DNA of 64,000 nt from Parapristionchus giblindavisi (lineage: Eukaryota > Nematoda > Chromadorea > Rhabditida > Diplogasteridae), in the NCBI GenBank assembly GCA_943737045.1, contig CALSFV010000663.1, forward strand, positions 1 through 64,000, in the 5' to 3' direction. The notes below the pieces were generated by a model. It did not search any database. It was not told the DNA's origin and was given only the letters and a program-made list of their open reading frames with translations. Within the stretch, counting starts at the first letter, position 1, and every line of letters starts with the position of its first letter. Both the position numbers and the translations under genes were made by a program. Shown one piece after another: positions 12,252-24,323 of the stretch.

Positions 12252-15200
12252 CACTCACAGAAAATTCACTAACCGTCTAGTGAATTATTCCGGCCTTATG
12301 CGAAGTCCGGAAATATTCACTTACTGTCTAGTGAATTGATTCACTACCCTAACCACGACCGTTTAACAGAGAGTAAGGGAATAATTCACTAACTGTTAAG
12401 TGAATTTTTGTTTAATTTCACTTGGTCGGTGCATCTACCCCCACCCCCCCCCCCCCCCCTCTGGCTGGTTCAATCCCCCTTGATGATTCATTTTTGCAAG
12501 CTCTCCCTCACTTCAATGCACTGAATGATAAAGAAGAGCAAGATAATCTTAGTTTTATCATTAAACAACAATGGAATGAAATGATCAGATGAAGAAAAAA
12601 CAATGATTGCAAAGATATTAGATAGTAAAATAAAACATGACATGCCATACATGAAAATAATGATCTACTGTAATCATAATACACTATGAATTTTTGAAAC
12701 TCTCCGATCTGGCAATGTTCTCTCACTTTATTTGTCTACTAGACGGCCTTGTCAGAGCAGAGAGCTTCAAATTATCTCGGGAACTAGAGAGGGCTATACA
12801 TTGGAATCCTTATTGGCAGCGGTCCCTCCGGATAGTCCTTCTTTCGTCTTGGATACACGTCTCAGACGATATCGATTCCACGATCAACGGGCGCGTTCAA
12901 CTCGAGAACCTGAACAATAGATAATAATAATAACAACAATAAAAAAAAATTAAATCACAACCTATAATGACAATCCATCAATAAAATCAATTTAGGATAG
13001 CTGAAATAGTACTACCGTACCTCGTCTCAGACGGAACTTGGCGAGTTTCCTGTAGACCTTGAGGTGTGAGTTCTCAGTGACATTGTGACTGAAATACGGA
13101 AAACTTCAAACAAATAAGTATAAATTAAGAAAATAAGCATAAATTAATCTTTGCCTTCCTCGAAATTAGCAACCAATTTGCGACAGTAATCTCCGATAAC
13201 AGTTACAGTAACTCAAAACAATCGTACCTCCGATGAAGCGATGGTGATCATCTCCCTTGGTGGTCCATTGTATGCCCATCGTCATCATCGACTCCATCCT
13301 TGGGTTGGAGTTCCTATAAATACGATTCATTTAGAAAACTAAACAAGTTAATCAAGTTGACGGACAGCAAAGTCCACATAGACGTTATATATTTTGACTG
13401 TTTATACATGCTTTGCTACATAAATCACACTAGTTATTTTTTTTTTTAAAACGCCCCTTCATCCACAATCATACGCTGTATACGTGAACCTTAGAGACTA
13501 CAATAACTACAAACTTATTTTCAGCAAATGCCAATCAATAAGTGCATACCGTAGAGACATTATTAAAGCTACTTGCATAAAATTTAGGATTATTGAATGC
13601 ATACCATTGAGTTTCTTCGTTTCTCGGAGAACAGCGAGCGAGCGACAGCCAGAAATGACGTGGTTTAGCCTGAATAAAATTTTTATCCTCATGCATTTTA
13701 GGCATAATACGACTTGGTGAGCAAAAGCGCTTAAAAGGTACTATTCATGAACAAATATTTTCCCCATTCCATAAGGTTTCAATTGAAACTCAATGAATAA
13801 GCAGGGAAATCAACTAACCAATCCCTTGATGCCAGCAGAAGAGCATGTGGCAGGTCACTCGTCCCGGTCCATCGGTTCACTGCGAAGAAAGCCAATATTA
13901 ATACGTTTATCCAGGTTGAGTCACAATTTAGCTCTAAGGGTACTCGGCCTCAAACTTAACGAAACCACCAAACAAAATATCTATGAAATGACTAAACAAA
14001 ATATTAAATAAAATGAATAGGAATTGGGTGAGGACGTTATCGCACCTACTATGTGTAAGCCATATTTCTTTTAAAGCCACACAAGCGAAAGAACATAAAG
14101 CTTTCAGTGAGTTTATAAGTTGAACGGTCGTTCCGGCTTTCAAAATGAAGAGAATTCTGCGCGGAAAAAGTGCCGACTTCGGAGATTAAAGCAAACTTAC
14201 GAGTTTTGACGATTTCCTCGTGAGGGCAGGCATCCGTGAGCGTCAGAGGACGCTACTTTTCCAACCATTAAAGATGATGCCGATGCCATAGTTGCCATCT
14301 TAAATTAGCAAGCAATAGATACCGCGAAAAAACTTTTCTCGAAACTGGCTAGGCGAAACAAACAATATAACAGTTACGAGTCGTGTCATACAACACGTAG
14401 CCTTGCTAGGATGTTATTACGGTCATGAACGAACTACATTATAACATCAAAGGTAAAGAAAAACAAATTTAATTAATGACATCTCTTCAAAACAATATGG
14501 TGTGCATAGTGTGCGTTAAAGGCGCTATTTCCAAACTTCTACACTACGGCTTGCTATCCGGCTCTCTACAGTAATCTTCAAAAGTTTTTCATATTCTCAA
14601 ATGAAATATTCATAGGCTTTATCGTTCAGTTTCAAGTAATATTTTGCTTTTTCCTTTCTCAAACCTAGAACTAGCAGGTTCACAGTTAGCTCTTTCATTC
14701 GATCCCACTTCTTGGTCTTTTCAATGAACTATCCTCCAACTGTATCATATCAGAGAACTATCGAACAGTGTTTAAATAGATCATACTTTCGCTTTATCCT
14801 CAGATTCAATACATAATTTGGAGAAATAGTTAGAGAGCTTGGATTGAGTTTCTGTCCGCACAAACGATATGAATTTCGAAGCAACTAAAAAGCTAGAATT
14901 CTAAAATAACTAAATATGCAGTCTTGAAAATAGTATTCTGACCACTTCGCAAAGACAAGTATCGTTCACGACATCATGCTTCAATGTGCATGGAATGGAA
15001 TTTGCATAGATGTTGCCAGTGATCAAAGAACAAAATGATATACAGTGTGAAAAAAAATACAAATAACTGCTAAAAATGTGAAAATGGAAATATATGATAT
15101 GACAATATGTCATATAATGAACAATATCTGCTTTAAAAAAAGAATTAAGTTGATCCTCCCCTCCCCTTCCGCCCTCCTACCCCCTCTCACACCTAGTGAA

Positions 15201-15322
15201 TATTTCGCTATGTGGCAAAGTGAATAATTCACTTAACTGTAAGGGAATTATGTTGCCTTAGTGAATATTTCCCTTAGTGAAGTGCATAGAGAATAATTCA
15301 CTAAGTGAAATTTCTGTGAGTG
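12252..15322. mobile_element. 3.07-kb TIR transposon flanked by TA, inserted into a non-LTR element
   Basis: Begins CACTCACAGAAAATTCACT and ends with the mirror AGTGAAATTTCTGTGAGTG, flanked by TA on both sides (12250-12251 and 15323-15324), so a TA target duplication as in Tc1/mariner-type elements. Subterminal regions are dense in short palindromes of the kind TAGTGAATAATTCACTA (12290-12410 and 15195-15310). A poly-C run lies at 12442-12459. The interior (12.5-15.1 kb) has GC-richer, exon-like patches bounded by splice-like signals on the minus strand (for example 13020-13085, 13230-13310, 13800-13885), but I cannot identify a transposase or its catalytic triad. It may carry a decayed or intron-bearing gene, or captured sequence. 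Confidence 0.8.
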
Positions 15323-15815
15323 TAGGACAAATTATGGTAGAATTAGGCAGTAAATTCCAAGAATTGACAACTCTGTTCGAGATAAAGTTCAAAAAACGTT
15401 TGGATTTACAATTATGTTTGACAAGTTGAAAATTATTTCTGCGAGAGGAGTTTCTATTGTAGGAAAATGATAATCGGAAGATAGATGAATTGTCAAATTC
15501 TATGAGTCTATTAAGTGCCTTATAAGTGAAACATAAATCAATAAGTGCGCGTCTACGTTCAAGTGGTTCGAGATTTACAATTAGAGCTAACAAACGGTCA
15601 GAATATGATATGCGTGGTTGGAGACATTTAGCATAGATGCGACGGGTATAGTCTTGTTGTACTTTCTCAATAAGATCAGTAAGATATTGTTCGTGCGGGG
15701 ACCAAAGTTCAGAGGCATATTCAAGAATAGGCCTAACGTAGATAGAGAATAAACGTGCGTACAGTTTAAGACTGCGAGAGGAGATCTTGTCAAGGGGAGA
15801 CTCGTATCTCTAATG
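15323..15815 (-). pseudogene. 5'-truncated non-LTR retrotransposon reverse transcriptase (carboxy-terminal part)
   Basis: On the minus strand a frame reads through the end of a non-LTR reverse transcriptase: the thumb-type motif YVRPILEYASELWSP, then IEKVQQDYTRRI, LEPLERRRALIDLCF, and the terminal WNLLPNS motif. It is cut at the TA where the DNA transposon inserted and resumes at 12251. The 5' part (endonuclease, catalytic domain) is absent, as is normal for 5'-truncated copies. No stop or frameshift is seen in the retained piece, suggesting a fairly young copy. Clade (CR1/Jockey-like versus other) cannot be decided from this tail. Confidence 0.85.
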
Positions 15816-16092
15816 ATAAATATTGAAGTTCCTACTGTATCATACTGATATAGTACAATACAATCATTCCATCATCAATATATTCGTCTATCTTCATATA
15901 AATATATATTTGTTCTCTTTCATTTTAATCAATTTTATAGGCTGGTTAGTATTGTTATCTCATCTAGATTGACATGAGGTTTTTCCATTGCTAGCGATCA
16001 TACTTGAAGGAAACAAGGACGAGATACTTTGACAAATTGATCTCTCTATCTCAGTATATACATGTTATGCGTAACATATCACTTGTCTGTGA

Positions 16093-16530
16093 CAGGGGTG
16101 TGAAAAAAAATCGAAAAACGAAATTTTTCGAGAATAAAAGTCGAAAAATTCAAACAATTTCGAAAAAAACGAAAAATATTGTACAAAAATTTAAGTAAGT
16201 AAGTACTACATCAAGCGAAAGAGTACTATCTAAAGTGTCTTTTTGAGAGTGTTTGGATTAATCTGTGGTGGTTCAGTTAGACAACTTATCATTAAGAGAA
16301 TTTGCAAGACAAATTATGATAATTACAGCTGCAGCAAATTATTAAATTATTTAAAAAATTAAAGAACTAAAGAACTTTAAAATGACCGAATCGTTAAAAT
16401 AATCAATTTTGAGTGTTATTTTTGGTTCTCTTTTTTTCGATTTTTCGAGAGAAAAAATCGAAAAATTTTTCTTCGAAAAAATTGTTTGAAAAAAGTCGAA
16501 AAAACGAAAAACGAATAATGCACAGCCCTG
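16093..16530. mobile_element. hAT-like MITE
   Basis: Starts CAGGGGTGTG and ends CACAGCCCTG. Just inside, both ends carry runs of TCGAAAAAC/CGAAAAACG in matching orientation. The 8 bases outside (GTCTGTGA left, GTTTGCGA right) agree at six of eight positions, consistent with an aged 8-bp hAT target duplication. No transposase. Confidence 0.7.
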
Positions 16531-17534
16531 GTTTGCGACTACGCTCGACTAGTGAGAAACATGAAGAATAAACGTTCATCATCTGAATAGATTGGCCAGT
16601 ATGTCCTCATAATTCCCTCCTCAATTATCGATTATTTATTTATTTATTTATTTATTTATTCCATCGAATGTAATGATAAGAGGTGATATGTACAAGAACA
16701 GAAGAGGGATAGATGGATTTCCGTCGCATAAGGCGATTTCGGTTTTGGCTCTGTGGCAATTTTTAAAGGAAGGGGGTTTCGATTACTCTTATTGAATTCT
16801 CTCGTCTATCGATAATAGAGATCTACTCATAGATATATCGAGTTTTATATATTATACATTTCCATTTAGGCTATCTAATGGTGATGTAGAATCAATATGA
16901 GACAAATGTGATAATGATGAATGGTTGAATATGCATTATTCACTGGCTTTATATTATTCAGTTCAATAAGAAATGATGATTAAATATGATCAATTATCAG
17001 TAGTCAATATATCTGATAACTTCTATTATCTTCATCGATATACTTTTGACTCAATCCTTTGAGTAAGTCTAGAGGGGGGAAAGAGTACCACAATCGTAAA
17101 TGTTTAATGGCTTTTATCCGTTGTGAGGGACAATGTACTATCTATCATATCCTATGTTTATTATAGAAAACTAAAAGGGTTTTTATAAGGTTAATGTATA
17201 CATACGAACATGTAGCAGGATAACACAACGTTTTCAATTTACTAGAGGAGAAACATTTTGTTTTAGTTAAATATCGCCCAAATATAATTTTTGAATTTAA
17301 ATTCATTTGTAATTGTTGTGTTTCGTAAACAGTCACTCCATTAAAATCATAAACAACAAAGAAAGATCAAAGATTGAATGGAGCGATCACATGTGTGCTC
17401 CATTGACTCTTCAATGGCTAGGAGAGATATACGGTATACTCTCTCACTTTTGCACACTCTCTCGTGAATGGAGTGTGGTGCCTCGCTCGCTCGTTCTCCT
17501 ACTGCTGTGCTAGAGTGGGCCAGCTTCGTCAGCG

Positions 17535-17650
17535 TCTCTCTCTTCTCCTCCTCCTCCTTTCTTACTCCTTCTTCTTCTCTTCTTTCTTCCTTCTCACCAA
17601 TCCTTCACTTCTACGTTTTCTTTCTTCTTTCCTCCTTCATCTTTCTCTTG
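17535..17650 (+). repeat. CT-rich tract upstream of the zinc-finger gene
   Basis: Irregular TCTTCTCCTCCT-type pyrimidine tract on the coding strand ending about 90 nt before the ATG at 17739. Strongly strand-biased composition. Possibly promoter-associated. Confidence 0.7.
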
Positions 17651-17738
17651 CTTCACAACGTTTTCATGCTCCAGCACTCGTGATCTACCCTTATGTTTGT
17701 TCATTCAGGTGACATTTGATATCGATTGATTGATCGTG

Positions 17739-20700
17739 ATGACGTCACCGGAGTCATCGTCATCCGGTCGTCCTCTGGTCTCAAGACGAGCATTCAGAGC
17801 GGTACGGTATCTGTCATCAGTGTATTGATTGATGATTATGATGATGATGATGATGATGAAATAATTCCAGATGGAACGTAACTCACAAACAATCTTGGCA
17901 CTTTCATCATTTGATAAGTTCAGCTACGTTAGTAGATTAGCACTAACATCCAATGAAATTCTACGACAGATCTGTAATAGAAAGGTATTCCCTCATTCTC
18001 TTATCATCTAATCTTATCTCTTGAACTCTTCCCTTCTGAACCCATTCCCTTCTCATATCAATCGATACTTGTTTTTTTTATTCTGATACCAATCAATACT
18101 TATCAATCAATCGATAGTGAGGGATAGATGAGGGACTGTTTACTAATCGTCTAGGCTCTTTTGGTTATCGTTGCTTGCGCACTCTTTTGCCCCTCTCTCT
18201 TCTTTCACTCCAACAGCTGCCTTTCTCTACATTCAATCTCTCTATCGAGGTCAGTCACTGATGGTAGAAGGCAGAGGGAGAGGGAGAGAAGGGAGAGGTA
18301 GAGAATGGAGAGAATGGATCCAGTATAGGTCACACTACTACACAAGGCATGCAGTCACAACACTCCCTTACACCCAATTACACTCCAAATCAATCGATAA
18401 TGCATGGATGATCATATGAATACAGTAATCATTAAGGTTGATGAGAATTCATTGAATACTCTTGCTAAGTTCTTCATTAACAATAGTGGATTGAGAAATG
18501 AGAATTCAGAATCACTCATCTATTTGGCTAAGGTATGTTGTATATGAGGATACGGTAATTGATTAGTAATAGTATAAGTAGTTATTGATGTAGAGAATGA
18601 ATCATCAATCTTCTCATAATGAATCATCAATCAATCATTCAATGAATCAATCGATAAATGAATGAATCGATAATATGAATGTAGTGTTGAGATTGAGTCG
18701 TAGTCATTGGTGTCGTTCTTCTTTCTCTTTTTCTCTAACTCTATCGTGATACTCTCTCACATGTGCATAGTCTCTATGATGCCAACTCCTCAATCGATCA
18801 TGAGTAAAGAGAAGGAAAGAGAGGAGAATGAGAGTGGAAGAAGAAGAAGAAGAAGAAGAAAGGCTCTCCGCGAAGAGCATAGAGACACTACCATTCTATC
18901 TATGCTTTCTAGTTGGTGGGAGTGGGGGGAGACCCTACTTGTCTTTCTCCCTCTCCTTCTCCCTCTCCTTCTCCCTCTCCCTCTCCCTCTCCATCAGTTG
19001 GAATAGGAAAGAAGCCGATTTGGTTCCATAGATGAGGAAGACTGACGAAAGTAAAGAGAATGATTAGAATAAGAGCTAAAAGTGTAGAATATAAGATGAT
19101 ATTATGTGGTATACATTCATTCTATCTACTTATCTATCTATATCATATATCGAAATGATTAATAGAATGATAGACTAAATATGGTATTCTGTATTCTCAA
19201 ACCTCTTCACCTCCTTTCTCCATATCCCTTCCCCTTCCATACACTCACTCACACACGAATCCATCTCTCAAACCATGTACGGGGCTCTTTCCATGACTCT
19301 CTACCTCTCCCTCTCCCTCTCCCTCTCCCTCTCCCTCTCCCTCTCCCTCTCCCTCTCCCTCTCCCTCTCCTTCTATCTCTCCATCCTTCGTGGTAGTTCG
19401 TCCCGCCACAAGTGTGAGAGGAGAGAGAGAAAGAAAACGAGGACGAGTCAGATAAATTGGGCAGTGAGGAACGAAAATAAGAGGAAAGAGGATGAAATAG
19501 ACCATATGTTGAATGTATTGATGATGAGAATGATGATAGAGGATAGATAATCATGTATGAGAAATATGATGGTCCTAATGATTACCGAAATGGATTATGT
19601 TTTGTTCCATGAGGGAAAACGTAGGAATATGAGGTGTAAGGGTTAAATTTAAATGAATAAAACGATTTACGATGGGATATGAGTTAGTTGTGTAGTTTGC
19701 TGTCTACATTTGAGTAATAGATTATTGATTATAGAGTATTCATTCAATTGGTCAATCGATTGGAGGATATGAAAGAGATGATACTATTGAGACTATATCT
19801 ATTGCACCTTTGGATAATTATGATGATATTGATAGACGAATAAATAGACACGCTACCGTATCCACCATTAATCAAGAAACAAAGGAAGAGATTACGGTAT
19901 CCGTCAAGAAAGATGAGAGTACTGCATCTATGAAGAAGGAAGATGATACAGTATCTAATGAAGGGGAAGGATCATCGAAGAATACGGTATCAATCAATAA
20001 TGATCAAGATAAAGGAAAAGAGGTCGAAGGATTATCTAATGATGCAAATGATATGCCTGTTCTATTCAGTGATACTATGTTAGGTAAGATTATTACTATA
20101 CCATGGTACTTATTGATTGATATCGATTGATTTCAGATCCAATCGCAGCTGGTATTACAGTAGAAGAAGCAATAGGATCATCTAATGATTGGTGTGCATC
20201 ACTTGTACCACAAGTACGATATCGATCGATATCTCCTATAAATGAAAGAAAGAGGAAACATTCTGAATGTACTCCACCACCATCACCTAATAATAATGTT
20301 AATATAATGAAGAAAGATGATGATGATGAATATGATGAACTTATGGATGTTAATGGTATTCCTATATTTAATACATCTAAGAATCTAACTGGAAAGAAGA
20401 AGCCTAGAGGTAAACATATTGCTCATACCTACCGTAATCTATCAACTATTGATTATAGTGAATTGTCAAATGTGTGATGTCTACTTTCATACTCAAAGTC
20501 AAGTTAACAAACATCTCTTAGAATATCATAGGATCAAACCATTGACTCCAGTTGTAAGTTATCATATACTGTAATCATCAATCAATACCGTAATCTGTTC
20601 AGGAAGCACAACAAATGGAAGAGCGTGATAGACAGTATCGTATTGCAGCGAGACAATTACATGATCTGAATCATATGACTACTGTAAATAAACCATCAAC

Positions 20701-23071
20701 ATCTTCAGTATCATCTACAGTAATGAAACAATCTCGTCCCTCAACATCTCAATTTGTTCGTCCAACTACTCGTCCTTGTCCTGAAGCATCAGAAGGAAGT
20801 TCAACGATGACGTCATCAACTACGGATGATAAGATTCATGCTATACTAGCTACAGTATCCAATGCATTCGGAGGACCTCCTACAATACCTAGACATACTA
20901 CTACAGCCAATGGTGTCATTCGTACAGTACCCACTCCTAGACCATGTAAGTTATTGATTGATTACTTCTAGACTACCGTAATCTTCTCTTTAGATGCATG
21001 TCGTCAGTGTGGTCAGATTCTTAGTTCTCAACAAATGTATGCGAGTCATGTGAGATATGCTCATCCAAAGGAGAAAGATCCTAATGCTCCCTCCACTCCA
21101 AATGCTCCATCTGTTAGAGTAAGGGTAAGATCAAAGATCAAAGATCAACATAGAATTTAGTAATCTATTCATTTAGAATCCAACAAAGGAATCAGTTATC
21201 GTCCATCATACAACTGCAGATGGATCAAAGATTTGTATGTCATTTATTCTTTCATCTTTATTATATTTACTCACTTAGAATGCAACTTAGTTTAACTCAA
21301 ATCAGAGCTTTCTAACTTAATATTATGTAGTAAATATTGTATTATGATGTAATAAGTATTATTCCAGATACGTGTCGTCGTTGTAACAAAGTGTTCAATT
21401 CAGCTCCACAAGTGGCTGGACATGCAAGACATTGTCTAGTTAGTATCTTTACTTTTCCTTATTCATATTTTAATGTAGAAAATATTACTCAATATGATGT
21501 AACATTAATGAAGATCAATAATTATATCTAAGTGATCTTCTAATCGATATATTAATTTCAGCTCGTCTTCCAAGGATTGAAGAAGCCTACCGTATGTCAT
21601 ATTATTTTTTTTTTGCTATTTATAAATTTATTATTTTAATGATCAATTAATATTTTTATTACAGAAAGAACACGTATCAATGCCTCCTAATGCTCGTGCT
21701 GAAACGGTAGTTTATTCATTCTTTTTGTTATATATTGTATTGATCGATAATCATCTATATACAGTATACATATTTATAGTTCCTTCGTTGTGGCCTGTCT
21801 ACAGTCTTAGCTCGAACATGTCCATATTGTGGAGAGACATTCCCATCGATTAGGAAGGTTGATAAACATGTACGACAGTAAGTTATTCATCCATTTAATG
21901 ATCTAATCCATTTTTTTTATTATTAGTATCGCATATCATATGATTCATCGCCATTATAATGTATTCGAATACCGTAAATGGAATTGGTTATTACAGTAAT
22001 GATGTTAATGTTTTACAGTACTCATACAACAGTTCGTCATGAAGTGTATGGATGTACTTCGTGTGTTCGACGTTTTGTAACCCTCGGAGGTATCGAGAAT
22101 CACTGGCTACACTACGGTGTAAGTTGTTGATCAGAGTACTGTATCCTCTAGACGAGTATTGATTCATGATGGATTATTGTATTGATTGATTGATTCAGGA
22201 TTGTCCGACTGGTTCTCTTCTGATCTACAAAGATGATGGAGAAGTAATCCAAGTGAGGAAATCAGAAGAAGAAGAAGAAGTGGAAGTAGAAGGAGGAGAT
22301 GGAATAGAAGAAGGAGAGATGGATACTGTAGATGGTGATGAAGATGTTGTTGAAGGAGATATATCAGAAGAAGAAGAAGGATTAGTTATTGATGAAGATG
22401 ATGAAGTATTTGATGAAGTTGATGAAGATATTCATGGAAGAGAAGTTGTTGAAGATGGAATTGATGAATATAATGATATTTCACCTCAAATGGGAATAAT
22501 TGTGAATGAAGATGAAGAAGATATATGTGATGATGATGATGATGAACAACCTCCTATTCTACATAATGAAGTGAAGAAAGATAAAGTTGTATTGTATGTT
22601 ATTCTCTAATTTATTCATTACTACTAATATACTTGACAATCAATCAATATAATCTTTCAGTTCCGTTCGTGTTCTCAGTTGTCGTTTCTGTGATTTCGCT
22701 GCTCGTAGTAGAGATACGATGAATGAGCATATGGCAGAGTAAGTGAGGGGATACTGTACATTTACTATATTGATTGACAACTGACTTTATTATAGAGTTC
22801 ATCCAGATGAAGTAGAATCCTCATTATCTCCAATAGATAATGGAAAGAGAATAGTAAAAAGAGAAGAAGAAGATGATGATTATGATGATTATGAAATGAA
22901 TGATGTATCACCTAATGGTATTGATGAAGAAGGTGAAGATACTACTAGTGATACTACTGCCAATGTTTCTTCTGGTGATGATGAAAAGGTTTATCCTTCA
23001 TCTTTCATCTTTCATTATCATACAGTATCTTTCAGCTCACAAATGGAATCAAAGTAAAGAGTAATGCTTGA
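17739..23071 (+). CDS. C2H2-type zinc-finger protein with acidic regions
   Basis: Eighteen exons, about 850 residues; the splice phases I checked agree from the ATG at 17739 to the TGA at 23069-23071. At least six finger-like modules: CQMC...HLLEYH (20459-20552), CRQC...HVRYAH (20994-21060), CRRC...HARHC (21368-21438), CPYC...HVRQ-H (21780-22022), CTSC...HWLH (about 22050-22120) and CRFC...HMAEVH (22660-22810). Several have non-standard His/Cys spacing, so not all need bind zinc. A long Glu/Asp-rich exon (22199-22591) separates the fifth and sixth. A Ser/Thr-rich exon (20603-20946) and a short basic patch KRKH (20270) suggest a nuclear protein. Exon 4 (19735-20081) carries repeated TVS triplets that coincide with the TACGGTA DNA motif. 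I do not recognise an orthologue; a DNA- or RNA-binding regulator is likely. Confidence 0.8.
18944..18992 (+). repeat. CTCCCT microsatellite in zinc-finger gene intron 3
   Basis: Hexamer tract of CTCCCT/CTCCTT units inside the 1.2-kb intron 18532-19734. A GAAGAA tract precedes it at 18836-18862. Confidence 0.85.
19305..19372 (+). repeat. (CTCCCT)n microsatellite in zinc-finger gene intron 3
   Basis: About eleven near-perfect CTCCCT units. Open frames across it on both strands are composition artefacts (Ser-Leu or Gly-Glu repeats). Confidence 0.95.
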
Positions 23072-24323
23072 ATTCTTCTCTCACAACGATGACTACAGTA
23101 TTCTCATTGATTATTGATTATTTAATTTATATGAACCTATTCATATGTTTCTTTTGTTCTTTTAGTGCATGCGTTCACTCCTAAGAGGTTATTCATTTAC
23201 CTTTTCATTCATATATTATCCATCTTTTAATATGTATTCTTTGATTTATTTTGGTATATATATGACTTTTCTATATGATATTCTTATTTGAAATGCATTC
23301 AATTGTATCATAGCTTTATACATTCATACATTCTTCCCTTCCCCCGTATACAGTATCCTTGGATACTATACCATACACCACTTCCCCTGTATACAGTATC
23401 CTTGGATATTACACCATACACCACTTCCACTGTATACAGTATCCTTGGATATTACACCATACTCTTTTATCCGATGCTCTTTTTCCTTTTCTCCAATTCA
23501 TTCCAATATATCCCTCATCCCATCTACAGCATGTGTCTATTCATCGATGTGTCTACGATTACTCATGAATCACTCCCTTTATCCACGCACTCTACAGTAT
23601 CCCACCACACCAACCCTGCCTCTCTTTCTCATGAACATGAATCTTCATTGTTATACTCGTGCTTTATACGAATACATAATAATGTTTTAATGCCTTATTT
23701 TTAATGTAGATGCTCTTAAACTACATGTAACCAATCGATAAATGCGGTTGTTAATGAATCTAGAAAACAATGGACACGAACAATATGAATTGGAGAGGAA
23801 AGAATACTTGTTCCATAACATTCTATTTCATCTTCTATTGAACCTTCTTCTCTAAGGCCATATCTGTCGCTATGGGGATATGAGAGAATGGAAGGAGATA
23901 CAAAATAGTAGAAGAGATAGAAGAGACCATGAAGATGAAAAGATTGTCGAGAATAAAAATCCATCTATTTTACTCTCTTTTCCTTTCCTTTTTATAGTTA
24001 TTCTGCATTATTTTTTTATGATTATCCATATCCATTTGATTCATTCGTTGTCTGGGTTGAAAACATAAATGATCGGAACCTTTCGTTCCTTCATTTAAAG
24101 TATCATCTAATGGAGTCTTCAGAACTTGGAAAATGAATGAAGATACTATAGTAGGTTGTTTTCCATGGAACAATGTGGATCAACGCTTTGATAATTTTTA
24201 AAACAATCTTTTTGAAGCCCAAATCGAGCATTTTCTCCATTTTACAACTTCTGAACAGTATTTTTCGCATTTTCTAAGTTCATTGCATTAAGGATTTGAG
24301 GATATATCTGTTGAAGGAATGAG
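23072..24323. other. Intergenic region between the zinc-finger and kinase genes
   Basis: AT-rich, no gene recognised. Contains a three-copy 43-bp tandem repeat at 23346-23474. The sequence near 23800-24200 has no protein-like or RNA-like signal that I can support. Confidence 0.55.
23346..23474. repeat. 43-bp tandem repeat, three copies
   Basis: GTATACAGTATCCTTGGATA starts at 23346, 23389 and 23432, each followed by an ACCATACACCACTTCC block; the third copy breaks down after ACCATAC. The unit contains the TACAGTA motif frequent in the introns around it. Confidence 0.92.

Larger units (their letters stand above)
15816..17738. other. Intergenic region upstream of the zinc-finger gene
   Basis: AT-rich sequence with no recognised gene apart from the hAT-like MITE at 16093-16530. 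A (TTTA)n run lies at about 16632-16660. The last 250 bp (17480-17690) are CT-rich, as before other genes here. An acceptor-like TTCATTCAG ends at 17708, 30 nt before the ATG, and may be a trans-splice site. Confidence 0.55.

Noticed and set aside
19245..19554. Long open frames of Ser-Leu or Gly-Glu/Arg-Gly repeats on both strands
   Set aside because: They are readings of the (CTCCCT)n microsatellite inside an intron; all frames are open because the repeat contains no stop.
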